NCBI GenBank assembly: GCA_001800905.1
Contig: MGWH01000003.1
Location: 62,001 to 126,000, forward strand
Reading direction: 5' to 3'
Source of the DNA: Flavobacteria bacterium GWA2_35_26
Lineage (GTDB): Bacteria > Bacteroidota > Bacteroidia > Flavobacteriales > Flavobacteriaceae
DNA length: 64,000 bases
The position numbers were made by a program, and so were the translations under genes. Shown here in pieces: positions 49,573 through 58,524 of the stretch (position 1 is its first letter; every line of letters starts with the position of its first letter). The notes beneath the pieces are model-generated. The model worked only from the letters and a program-made list of their open reading frames with translations. It had not been told where the DNA came from and searched no databases.

Positions 49573-51480
49573 ATGAGTTATTATAAAATTGAAAATCTAG
49601 AAGAATATTTCAAACATTACAAAAAATCAATTCGTGAACCTAAAAAATTCTGGGACCGAATTGCCTCTGAAAACTTTACTTGGTACCAAGAATGGGACAA
49701 CGTAATTGATTTCAATATGGCCGAAGCCGAAATTAAATGGTTTACCAATGCCAAAGTGAATATTACAAAAAACTGTATCGACAGACACCTTGCTAAAAGA
49801 GGCGAAAAAACAGCGATCATTTTTGAACCGAATGATCCAAAAGAAGAGGCACTCCATATTACGTACAATGAATTGTATGAACGAGTCTCAAAAATGGCGA
49901 ATGTACTGCGTGAGCAAGGCGTCAAAAAAGGAGATCGCGTCTGCATCTATCTACCAATGATACCTGAATTAGCCGTTTCGCTATTGGCCTGTGCTAGAAT
50001 TGGAGCCATTCACTCGGTCGTTTTTGCTGGATTTTCTGCATCGGCAGTAGCTTCAAGAATCAATGATTGCGAATGTAAAATGGTCATCACTTCCGATGGA
50101 AGTTACCGCGGTAACAAAGCGATTGATTTAAAAGGCATTGTAGACGAAGCGCTAGAAAAATGTCCAACAGTTGAAAAAGTTTTGGTTGCCAAAAGAACCA
50201 ACACCAACGTCAATATGAAAGCCGGCCGTGACCAATGGTTACAACCCCTTTTAGACGATGCAATGAACACCAACGTTGCCGAAATTATGGATGCTGAAGA
50301 TCCATTATTTATCCTTTATACTTCAGGTTCTACAGGAAAACCAAAAGGAATGGTACATACAACCGCTGGATATATGGTGTATACTGCTTACACTTTTAAA
50401 AATGTATTTAGCTACGAAGAGAATGATATTTTCTGGTGTACTGCCGATATTGGTTGGATTACAGGTCACTCGTACATTCTGTACGGACCATTATTGAACG
50501 GAGCAACTACCGTAATTTTTGAAGGAGTTCCTTCGTATCCTGACTTCAGTCGCTTCTGGGAAGTAATCGAAAAACACCAAGTTACTCAATTCTATACAGC
50601 ACCAACAGCTATTCGTGCATTGGCTAAAGAAAGCATTGAATACGTTCAAAAATACCCTTTACAATCGTTAAAAGTTATTGGTTCGGTAGGTGAGCCAATC
50701 AACGAAGAAGCTTGGCACTGGTACAATGATCACGTTGGAGGAAAAAGATGTCCAGTTGTTGACACTTGGTGGCAAACCGAAACAGGTGGCATCATGATCT
50801 CTCCTTTGGCATTTGTAACACCAACAAAACCAACCTATGCTTCCCTTCCTCTACCTGGTATTCAACCGGTTTTAATGGATGAAAAACGCAACGAAATTGA
50901 AGGCAATCAAGTAACTGGAAGTTTGTGTATCAAATTCCCTTGGCCGAGTATTGCCAGAACCATCTGGGGCGATCACCAACGCTACAAAGAAACTTATTTT
51001 AGTGCTTTCCCTGGTAAATATTTTACGGGTGACGGAGCCTTACGTGACGAAGTAGGATACTATAGAATTACGGGGCGTGTAGATGATGTGGTAATTGTTT
51101 CAGGACATAATTTAGGAACTGCACCAATTGAAGACGCGATTAATGAGCACCCCGCAGTAGCTGAATCAGCGATTGTAGGATTCCCTCACGATATCAAAGG
51201 AAATGCGTTATACGGATTTGTAATCTTAAAAGAATCTGGTGAATACCGCGACCGTGAAAACTTAAGCAAAGAGATTAACCAACATATTTCAGACCACATT
51301 GGGCCTATTGCCAAATTGGATAAAATCCAATTCGTATCCGGTTTACCAAAAACGAGATCTGGAAAAATCATGCGTAGAATCTTGCGTAAAATTGCAGAAG
51401 GCGACTTCTCTAATTTTGGAGACATTACCACTTTATTAAATCCAGAAATTGTGGATGAAATTAAAGATGGCAAAATTTAG
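49573..51480 (+). CDS. acs: Acetyl-CoA synthetase
   Basis: 'WFTNAKVNITKNCIDRHLAKRGEKTAIIFEPND', 'LYTSGSTGKPKGMVHTTAGYMVYTAYTFKNVF', 'DTWWQTETGGIMISPL', 'GLPKTRSGKIMRRILRKIA'. Confidence 0.95.
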   Translation: MSYYKIENLEEYFKHYKKSIREPKKFWDRIASENFTWYQEWDNVIDFNMAEAEIKWFTNAKVNITKNCIDRHLAKRGEKTAIIFEPNDPKEEALHITYNELYERVSKMANVLREQGVKKGDRVCIYLPMIPELAVSLLACARIGAIHSVVFAGFSASAVASRINDCECKMVITSDGSYRGNKAIDLKGIVDEALEKCPTVEKVLVAKRTNTNVNMKAGRDQWLQPLLDDAMNTNVAEIMDAEDPLFILYTSGSTGKPKGMVHTTAGYMVYTAYTFKNVFSYEENDIFWCTADIGWITGHSYILYGPLLNGATTVIFEGVPSYPDFSRFWEVIEKHQVTQFYTAPTAIRALAKESIEYVQKYPLQSLKVIGSVGEPINEEAWHWYNDHVGGKRCPVVDTWWQTETGGIMISPLAFVTPTKPTYASLPLPGIQPVLMDEKRNEIEGNQVTGSLCIKFPWPSIARTIWGDHQRYKETYFSAFPGKYFTGDGALRDEVGYYRITGRVDDVVIVSGHNLGTAPIEDAINEHPAVAESAIVGFPHDIKGNALYGFVILKESGEYRDRENLSKEINQHISDHIGPIAKLDKIQFVSGLPKTRSGKIMRRILRKIAEGDFSNFGDITTLLNPEIVDEIKDGKI

Positions 51481-51510
51481 TTTTTAGTTAATGTGTTAAT
51501 TGTAGTTAAA

Positions 51511-51544
51511 AAAAGCTACTCCTTTCGGGGAGTAGCTTTTTTGT
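51511..51544. terminator. Bidirectional terminator between convergent acs and the FN3 lipoprotein gene
   Basis: AAAAGCTACTCC TTTC GGGGAGTAGCTTTT. Confidence 0.92.
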
Positions 51545-51564
51545 TATTTATAATGTATGGTTCT

Positions 51565-52269
51565 CTAATTGGTTCTGAAGTTCCAAACTTGTCCAGTTGT
51601 TGCACCACCTTTATTGTCTTTAACTACAATTCTCCAGTAATATTGAGTAGCAGCCTGAAGTGAAGTGGCCTCGTATGTAGGAGTAGTTCTATTTTGTGCG
51701 ACTTTTTCTGTTGGAGGATTCACGGTTCCAAAATACACATCATAAGTCAGCACATCTGAAGCATCAACATCAGAAGCAAACCATTTTAAGGTAGCTGAAA
51801 CACCACTAATTGTAGTGTTAGTCTCTGGTTGGATTATCTCTGGTAAAAAAGGCAAATGATTGGCTACAGCCAAACCTTCAGTATAAAAACTAAAAGTTCC
51901 TGAATAAGCACTTGACGCATTTTTACTATCGATCGCTTTTACTCTCCAATAATAGGCTTTGCCTTTGTCTAAAGTAACGGCTTGAGTTCTAGATGATACT
52001 TCACTTGTACTTACAATTTGGCTAAACTGATTGTCTGTCGCAATTTGTAATTGGTATACTATTGGGTTATTTTCGGCATCTGTTGACGCGCCCCATTCAA
52101 AAGTAACTACGTTATTAATACACAACAAACTATTTGTTGGTGCGACTAAGCTTGGAACAGAGGGTGCCGTATTTGCAGGTTCTGGTGTTGGAGTAGCTCC
52201 ATCAGAACCACCACCTCCACAAGAGATAAACAAAAAGGCCATACTTACTAAATATATACTAGTTTTCAT
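51565..52269 (-). CDS. Fibronectin type III domain lipoprotein
   Basis: Lipobox 'LFISCGGGGSDG'; two FN3-like repeats ending in 'KAYYWRVKAIDSKNASSAYSG' and 'TQYYWRIVVKDNKGGATTG'. Confidence 0.85.
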   Translation of the reverse strand: MKTSIYLVSMAFLFISCGGGGSDGATPTPEPANTAPSVPSLVAPTNSLLCINNVVTFEWGASTDAENNPIVYQLQIATDNQFSQIVSTSEVSSRTQAVTLDKGKAYYWRVKAIDSKNASSAYSGTFSFYTEGLAVANHLPFLPEIIQPETNTTISGVSATLKWFASDVDASDVLTYDVYFGTVNPPTEKVAQNRTTPTYEATSLQAATQYYWRIVVKDNKGGATTGQVWNFRTN

Positions 52270-52271
52270 GT

Positions 52272-55200
52272 TTATTCTTTTACTATAGTTAAACTTACTG
52301 GAGTGCCTAAATGTACTTTTGCAAAATACACTCCAGCCGATTCTTTTTCTAAATTCAGTTGTACTTTTCCATTCGAAACAGCATACATCCCTTTTGAAAT
52401 TAACTGCCCATTCAAATTATACAATTCAATCGCAATTTCTGTTTTGAGTGTTGGTGTGGCAATTTCAATTATTCCATGAGTTGGATTAGGATAAGCTGCA
52501 AAACCACTTAATGGATCCATTATGCTAGTGGCATAAATGCCCTCACAAGTTTTTGCCGTTTTTATCTCTAGATAATCGCCTTGTTTAACTGGTAAAGAAA
52601 AATTAGTAGCCGAAGTTTCAAATTGAGGCAACCCATTAACAAATACTTCAAAAGGGGCTGTTCCTTCGATTATTTGCACTGAGGCAATATTAGAAGATAC
52701 TGATGATTTACCCGTTAATGATGATCCTTTGGTAATGGTTACACTATAACACTGTTCAAAGGCTTTACCCGGAATAGAAATACAAACAGGATATACACCA
52801 GGGGTAAGATTAGAAATCGTTAAACTATTATTGGTAAAATTATAATTGGTACCGTTTATGGTTGCTACATAAGCATAGGTTTGAGCAGCATTGATTACAA
52901 TTTGTCCATTGTTTTTATTGGCACAAGTCTCCGCTCTAGATTCAATACTAAAATTATCAGCAGGTAAGGCAAAAGGCGCATTCGCCCCAAAAGCCTGTTT
53001 GTTTCCGTAAATTTTAAACTGACCTGGTAAAACGGTTATAGGATCATTTACATTGACCACATTCAAACTTGAATTGTCCATTAAATTAAACCATTCTCCA
53101 GCATATGGAAATCCTGTGGGAACACTTTTGCTAGTAACATCAAAATTAGCAACAATAACTACATCTTTTAAACTTGTTGATGCAAGTGCTGCATCGGTAA
53201 TTTTAATAGTCTGTACTAATGAACTAGCATTGGTTATGGTTGCAGTCCCAGAAAATACAGCTTCTTCTGTTTTTAAGCGAATCATTTTAGCCCAATCCGA
53301 GTAAATTTTAAATCTATTGGCATTGGCTAACCAATTATTGGTCCATTGAATTTGGGGTTTTGTATCTAATTTACAATCGCCTGTTGCTGTATCCGTTTGT
53401 GAATTAATAGTTCCGTTATTACAGGTAAAAATTGAATCGTCATAGCCTAATTCTCCAAAATGCCAAATCATTTTTGGTCCAGGAACCAATAAAGAGACAG
53501 CTCCAATAGCCGACATTCTAGATAGAGCTGTGTTCAACGTTTTAACATTATGAGCCGTATTTGCTGAATTTCCAAACTGCAAGTTTTTATACATCAATCG
53601 TTCTTCATCATGGCTTTCGGCATATCCCATCAATCGATGATTCGTAAATCCTCTACTAGCACTGTTCATTCTAGCAATGTTAGCCGTATAACCCATAGAA
53701 AGTTCATTGTATTCAGAGGTCATTTTTCCCCACAACATAACTCCTTTACTTGGTGTTTCCGAAATTCTATAATTAGCCCATTCTTTCTCCTCAGCATCGG
53801 TTCCTAAATGTTCAAAAATTACATAATGAGTTGGATCTAAACTCCAAGAATAATCAGCATAGGTTTTTAAAAGTGCTACACGATCCGCTCTATAACCATT
53901 AGTACAATTGTCATCACCAGCAGTACATTCTTGTGTAAATCCTTTGGTCAAATCCCAACGGAATCCATCAATTTTGAATTCTTCAATCCAATGTTTTACC
54001 ACACGTTTTGTATAGTTTTGAGTTCGTGATTGCTGATGATTAAAATCTTCCCCTACACTATAACTGTGTTTTGCAACTGTATTGAAATAGGGATTTTCAG
54101 TCGATGGGCTTCCCCAGCCGTCACCATCTGGATCATTCATCCACATTCTGAGCATCGGATTTCTTCCAAAGGCATGATTCAAAGCCACATCTAAAATAAC
54201 AGCAATCCCATTTTGATGGCATTTGTCAATCAATTCTTTTAACTTGTCTGAACTTCCATAAAATTTATCCAAAGCCATATGATAAGCGGTGTTGTATCCC
54301 CAACTCTCATTGCCTTCAAACTCCATGACAGGCATCAATTGTATCGCATTAATTTTAAGGTTTTTAAAATAATCTAATTTATCAATTACCGCTTGATAGC
54401 TTCTCCTAGCATCAAAATCACGAACCAACAATTCATACACCACTAATTTTTCCTTAGCTGGTTTAACAAAATTGGTAGTCGCCGAACTCCAAGCGTAGGG
54501 AGTTTGTCCAGTTTGTAAAACGGTTACTTCACGCTCTTGTCCTGTTGGATAAGCTGGTAAATTTGGATAAGATGCAGCAGGAATAGTTGGATCATCGTAA
54601 GGAGATAAAACTAAAGTCGAATACGGATCGGCTGTTTTTACCATGGCTGGCGTTCCAGCAATTGGCGTAGCATCTACAACCCAATATTGATAGGTATAAT
54701 TTGTTCCTGAAGTTAAACCGGTCAATTCCAACCAGAATTTTCCAGATGTTGCGTCTTTTTTCATGGCAAACGCGCTAGTAGGCTGCCAATTATTAAAACT
54801 TCCTGCCACGTATACAAAATCTTTTAAAGGAGCGTCCAATACCAAAGTTGCTTTTGTAGGATCTGTGGAATTATAATTAATTCCGTCAACTAAATTAGAG
54901 GGCATTGCTTGCTCATTGGCACCCGGATTAACAATTACTGAAAACTTTTTGGTAATGGTGGTTGTACCTTGAAGGACTACCAATTCATAATTCTGATTGC
55001 TCGTAATATTGGATTGTGTGTAAGTATAACTTGAAGTCGAACTGTTGGTATTAATACTCACTCCATTCGATTTCAAATTATAACTTGCATTTCCATTCGT
55101 ATTAGTAGCTGTAATTGTAAAATTAGAACCCGAATTCAAAATCGTTGCACTGTTTTGAATTGGCGCTGTTAGATTTACCTGAAAAGAACCCACCTCAACT

Positions 55201-55610
55201 AAAATATCTTGGGATTTTTTATCGCCTGTCCCGTCTTTAGCTTTTATCAAAAAACCAATTTTTCCAATTCCTGTCGTATTATAATAAGTAGTTGGTGTAA
55301 AGGTCTTAGTGTAGGTGTCGTTAGCTTGATTGTAAGTAAACTTACTTGCTTCGTCAGAGTTGTTCCAAGTACCATTTAATGGTGTGCCTTTTTGATTAAC
55401 CCCGCCAAGGTCAAAAGCCCAAGCCCACATATACAAAGCATTCCCAGTTACACCCCAAGTAGTCTCATTAATACTACTTCCGTTAATAGTTACAGTAATT
55501 GATGTGGTTTCCTCAAAGGCAGCAGGACTTACACTATAAGTAGCGGTTTGCTGCTGGGCAAATGAAGTAAAACCCAGAAGAAATAAAAAAGTTAGTAGAA
55601 TTTTTTTCAT
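52272..55610 (-). CDS. GH13 alpha-amylase family protein with T9SS type A C-terminal sorting domain
   Basis: GH13 motifs 'DVALNHAFG', 'GFRWDLTKG', 'IFEHLG', 'AESHDEERL'; N-terminal starch-binding-like modules; C-terminal 'FAAYPNPTHGIIEIATP...LYNLNGQLISKG...SAGVYFAKV'. Confidence 0.94.
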   Translation of the reverse strand: MKKILLTFLFLLGFTSFAQQQTATYSVSPAAFEETTSITVTINGSSINETTWGVTGNALYMWAWAFDLGGVNQKGTPLNGTWNNSDEASKFTYNQANDTYTKTFTPTTYYNTTGIGKIGFLIKAKDGTGDKKSQDILVEVGSFQVNLTAPIQNSATILNSGSNFTITATNTNGNASYNLKSNGVSINTNSSTSSYTYTQSNITSNQNYELVVLQGTTTITKKFSVIVNPGANEQAMPSNLVDGINYNSTDPTKATLVLDAPLKDFVYVAGSFNNWQPTSAFAMKKDATSGKFWLELTGLTSGTNYTYQYWVVDATPIAGTPAMVKTADPYSTLVLSPYDDPTIPAASYPNLPAYPTGQEREVTVLQTGQTPYAWSSATTNFVKPAKEKLVVYELLVRDFDARRSYQAVIDKLDYFKNLKINAIQLMPVMEFEGNESWGYNTAYHMALDKFYGSSDKLKELIDKCHQNGIAVILDVALNHAFGRNPMLRMWMNDPDGDGWGSPSTENPYFNTVAKHSYSVGEDFNHQQSRTQNYTKRVVKHWIEEFKIDGFRWDLTKGFTQECTAGDDNCTNGYRADRVALLKTYADYSWSLDPTHYVIFEHLGTDAEEKEWANYRISETPSKGVMLWGKMTSEYNELSMGYTANIARMNSASRGFTNHRLMGYAESHDEERLMYKNLQFGNSANTAHNVKTLNTALSRMSAIGAVSLLVPGPKMIWHFGELGYDDSIFTCNNGTINSQTDTATGDCKLDTKPQIQWTNNWLANANRFKIYSDWAKMIRLKTEEAVFSGTATITNASSLVQTIKITDAALASTSLKDVVIVANFDVTSKSVPTGFPYAGEWFNLMDNSSLNVVNVNDPITVLPGQFKIYGNKQAFGANAPFALPADNFSIESRAETCANKNNGQIVINAAQTYAYVATINGTNYNFTNNSLTISNLTPGVYPVCISIPGKAFEQCYSVTITKGSSLTGKSSVSSNIASVQIIEGTAPFEVFVNGLPQFETSATNFSLPVKQGDYLEIKTAKTCEGIYATSIMDPLSGFAAYPNPTHGIIEIATPTLKTEIAIELYNLNGQLISKGMYAVSNGKVQLNLEKESAGVYFAKVHLGTPVSLTIVKE

Positions 55611-55641
55611 TATTGTATTGTTGGTTGGTTAGTTAAAACAA

Positions 55642-55676
55642 AAAAAGCACTTAATTATACAAATTAAGTGCTTTTT
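55642..55676 (-). terminator. Hairpin between the susE-like and amylase genes
   Basis: AAAAAGCACTTAATT ATACA AATTAAGTGCTTTTT. Confidence 0.8.
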
Positions 55677-55691
55677 ATTACATACTACAGT

Positions 55692-56849
55692 TTATTGTGG
55701 CATTAATCGGATGTTGTAGTTAGCAGAGTTTCTGATATCTAAAACAACTTTATAAGTACCTGCAGTTGGCACTTTCATATTACCACCTCCAAGTTTGATT
55801 TTATATTGACCACCCGTGGTTGTGTCTTCAGCATTTCCTGAAAGCGTTCCCATTTTAACTGACCAATCGTCTTTCAAACGAATTAAGAATTCGTCCTTAG
55901 CCAAAGTCAAAGTGATCGTGTACATTTGGTAATATGGAGAACTTGGATTCGTATCAAATGTCATAGGAGTTCCATTACCCCAACCGTTTGGAGTAGCAGC
56001 GCCAATAATTGACACTTGTCTTTTATCCATTGTATAAGCACCTGTATTCCAATTTATATTAAAGAAATAAGTACCTGCTCCAGCTGAAGGTTTAATGTTA
56101 CTAGAAGTTCCTAATTGTCCAGAAAAAGCACCTGAACCGTTAGATTCTCCTTTATCTCCTGACCAAGATGGCACTGGAGTAAATTTGAATTCTGGAGTCG
56201 CTTCGTTCATCCAAACAAAACCTTCATATACACCATTATTTCCAGCAGAGAACAATTTAGCTACACTTGGACTATCTGGTGACCAGTTGTTACCATATCC
56301 ACTAGCCCCTTGGTAATTTCCAGGAACATATAATCTAGCAAACTCATCAAAAGTATCAAAAGCAGTAGCTGTAATTGTGATTTCATTTGAAACAACATCA
56401 TAAGCCGCAACCGTAGAAGATGATTGGTTTATTGGGCTACCTACCACACGAACTTTATAAGCTTGTGAAGTACCAATTGCTCCACCAGCCCCTAATAGCG
56501 CGGCATTCAATTGTCTATTTGTAATTGCTTTTGATAAATCAATAGCTGTATTTACATTATAATCTCCCAATGGAAATGTTCCAGGTGCATTAAAATTTCC
56601 TGTGCTTTTGATAACTTGCAACGTATATCTTGCTGCAGCAGAATATCCAAAAGTAGAAGAAGTCCACTTCACTGTAAAGGCAGTTGCAGAAGCAGTAGAA
56701 GCTGATAAAGCATAAGTACCACCTGTTGGCGCAGAAAGAACAATAGCATCTCCTTTTGCAGCAACTGGATCTAAAAGATCATCTGAACAAGAAACTAAAC
56801 TTGATAGTATTCCTGCTACTAAAATTAAACTTAAATATATTTTTTTCAT
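55692..56849 (-). CDS. SusE/SusF-like starch-binding outer membrane lipoprotein
   Basis: Lipobox 'LSSLVSCSDDLLDP', SusE N-terminal domain 'FTVKWTSSTFGYSAAARYTLQV', C-terminal CBM-like repeats. Start set at MKKIYLSL. Confidence 0.88.
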   Translation of the reverse strand: MKKIYLSLILVAGILSSLVSCSDDLLDPVAAKGDAIVLSAPTGGTYALSASTASATAFTVKWTSSTFGYSAAARYTLQVIKSTGNFNAPGTFPLGDYNVNTAIDLSKAITNRQLNAALLGAGGAIGTSQAYKVRVVGSPINQSSSTVAAYDVVSNEITITATAFDTFDEFARLYVPGNYQGASGYGNNWSPDSPSVAKLFSAGNNGVYEGFVWMNEATPEFKFTPVPSWSGDKGESNGSGAFSGQLGTSSNIKPSAGAGTYFFNINWNTGAYTMDKRQVSIIGAATPNGWGNGTPMTFDTNPSSPYYQMYTITLTLAKDEFLIRLKDDWSVKMGTLSGNAEDTTTGGQYKIKLGGGNMKVPTAGTYKVVLDIRNSANYNIRLMPQ

Positions 56850-56866
56850 AATTATTAATTTATTTT

Positions 56867-56896
56867 CCAATGGTCAAAACAATTTTTGACCATTGG
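56867..56896. repeat. Inverted repeat between susD-like and susE-like genes
   Basis: CCAATGGTCAAAA (56867-56879) / TTTTGACCATTGG (56884-56896), perfect 13-bp arms, T-rich on both flanks. Confidence 0.85.
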
Positions 56897-56908
56897 ATTT
56901 TTTAAACA

Positions 56909-58513
56909 TTAATATCCTGTATTTTGAGTCAAGTTAGAATTGGTATTCAATTCAGTTTGAGGAATTGGGTACACATTGAATTTAGCATCAATACTAGCTC
57001 CATTCAAAGCATTTCCTTTCCACTGCCATAATTTAGCACTTCCAGCAAATTTATTAGCACGGATCAAATCTTGTCTTCTGTGACCTTCCCAGTATAACTC
57101 TCTAGCTCTTTCGTCCAATATAAAATCTGGAGTAATGTCTGAATCATTTGCAACAGCAGCTGCTCCAGCACGAGTTCTTAATGCATTAACATAACCTCTA
57201 GCCACTGATTTAGATGCAGAAGCCACATTGTTAGCTGCTAACTCTGCATACATTAAATAAGCATCCGCCAATCTAAATAATGGGAAATCCGTATCTGTGT
57301 GAGTTAAATTACTTCCATTAGCTCCAGCAGAGGTTTTGTTAGAGAATTTTTTAACTTTCAAACCACCATTTCCAAAGAAATCAGAAACAGTATTAATTGT
57401 CAGAGTTGAAGTTGATCCAGCATCAAACATCGCTCTTCTATCAGTTGTACCTGTTAAATCAGAGAATACGTTTGCAAACTCTTTACGAGCGGCTAAACCA
57501 TACCAACCACCATCAACACCAACTTCAGTATTCCAACCACCAGTTGCAGCATGAATAATGAATGTAGTTCCTCCCCAAGTTTTAGTGTTTACTCCACTAA
57601 AACGAATTGGGAAAATGATTTCAGATTGAACAGCAGTTCTATCATTATCAGCCATAAACAAGTTGCTGTAAGGAACATTAGCAATAGTATAAGCAGATCC
57701 AATTACTGAATTTACAGCAGCAAGAGCTTCAGCATCTTTACTTGTTCCTAAATATACTTTAGCATTCAAATACAATTTAGCTAATAACATTTTAGCCGCT
57801 ACTTTGTCTACTCTTCCGTATTCGTTAGTTCTAGCATCTTTTAAATCCGCATCAATAGCATTCAATTCTTTAACTAAAAAGTCAAAAACAAACGCTCTGT
57901 CTTTTTCAACTGGTTTAGTTCCCACTAAATCTGCATCAGTAGCGAATGCTACTTTTCCGAACAAATCGATACCATGATAGTAAGATAATGCTCTCAAGAA
58001 ACGCACCTCAGCTCTATACGTTTTTACTTCTGCTTTCACTGCATCACTTACTCCTCTTGAAGCTAGTTTTTCGTCAGTAGTAGCACGCAAAAATTCGTTA
58101 GATAATCCTACTTGGTAAAATACTCTTGCATAAAACGCTTTCACAAAACGGTTGTCTGCGTTCCAAGTGTGATTGTTTAATTCTGGCAAAGTTGGATCTC
58201 CCCATGAAACCATAGCTTCATCAGTAGGCAACTCTTGTAATTGCCAATATCCTCTTAAATATTGACCAAAACCTTCGTCAATACCTTGAATATCTGCACT
58301 TCCATCAGGTCCATTTTGACCTGTAACTGCTAAACCTGCATAGATTTTAGCTAGAAATTGTTTGTAAGAACTTGGGTCTTTGTAGAATGCTTCTGATGTA
58401 AAATCATCATCATCTTTTGGAGACACATTCATATCATTGGTACATGATACAAAAAATGCAATTAATCCAAGAAATACAAATAATTTAAAATTAATTGATT
58501 TTATCTTTTTCAT
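56909..58513 (-). CDS. RagB/SusD family nutrient uptake outer membrane lipoprotein
   Basis: Lipobox 'FVSCTNDMNVSP', TPR-like SusD fold, 'DFILDERARELYWEGHRRQDLIRANKF'. Confidence 0.95.
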   Translation of the reverse strand: MKKIKSINFKLFVFLGLIAFFVSCTNDMNVSPKDDDDFTSEAFYKDPSSYKQFLAKIYAGLAVTGQNGPDGSADIQGIDEGFGQYLRGYWQLQELPTDEAMVSWGDPTLPELNNHTWNADNRFVKAFYARVFYQVGLSNEFLRATTDEKLASRGVSDAVKAEVKTYRAEVRFLRALSYYHGIDLFGKVAFATDADLVGTKPVEKDRAFVFDFLVKELNAIDADLKDARTNEYGRVDKVAAKMLLAKLYLNAKVYLGTSKDAEALAAVNSVIGSAYTIANVPYSNLFMADNDRTAVQSEIIFPIRFSGVNTKTWGGTTFIIHAATGGWNTEVGVDGGWYGLAARKEFANVFSDLTGTTDRRAMFDAGSTSTLTINTVSDFFGNGGLKVKKFSNKTSAGANGSNLTHTDTDFPLFRLADAYLMYAELAANNVASASKSVARGYVNALRTRAGAAAVANDSDITPDFILDERARELYWEGHRRQDLIRANKFAGSAKLWQWKGNALNGASIDAKFNVYPIPQTELNTNSNLTQNTGY

Positions 58514-58524
58514 AATAGTATATA

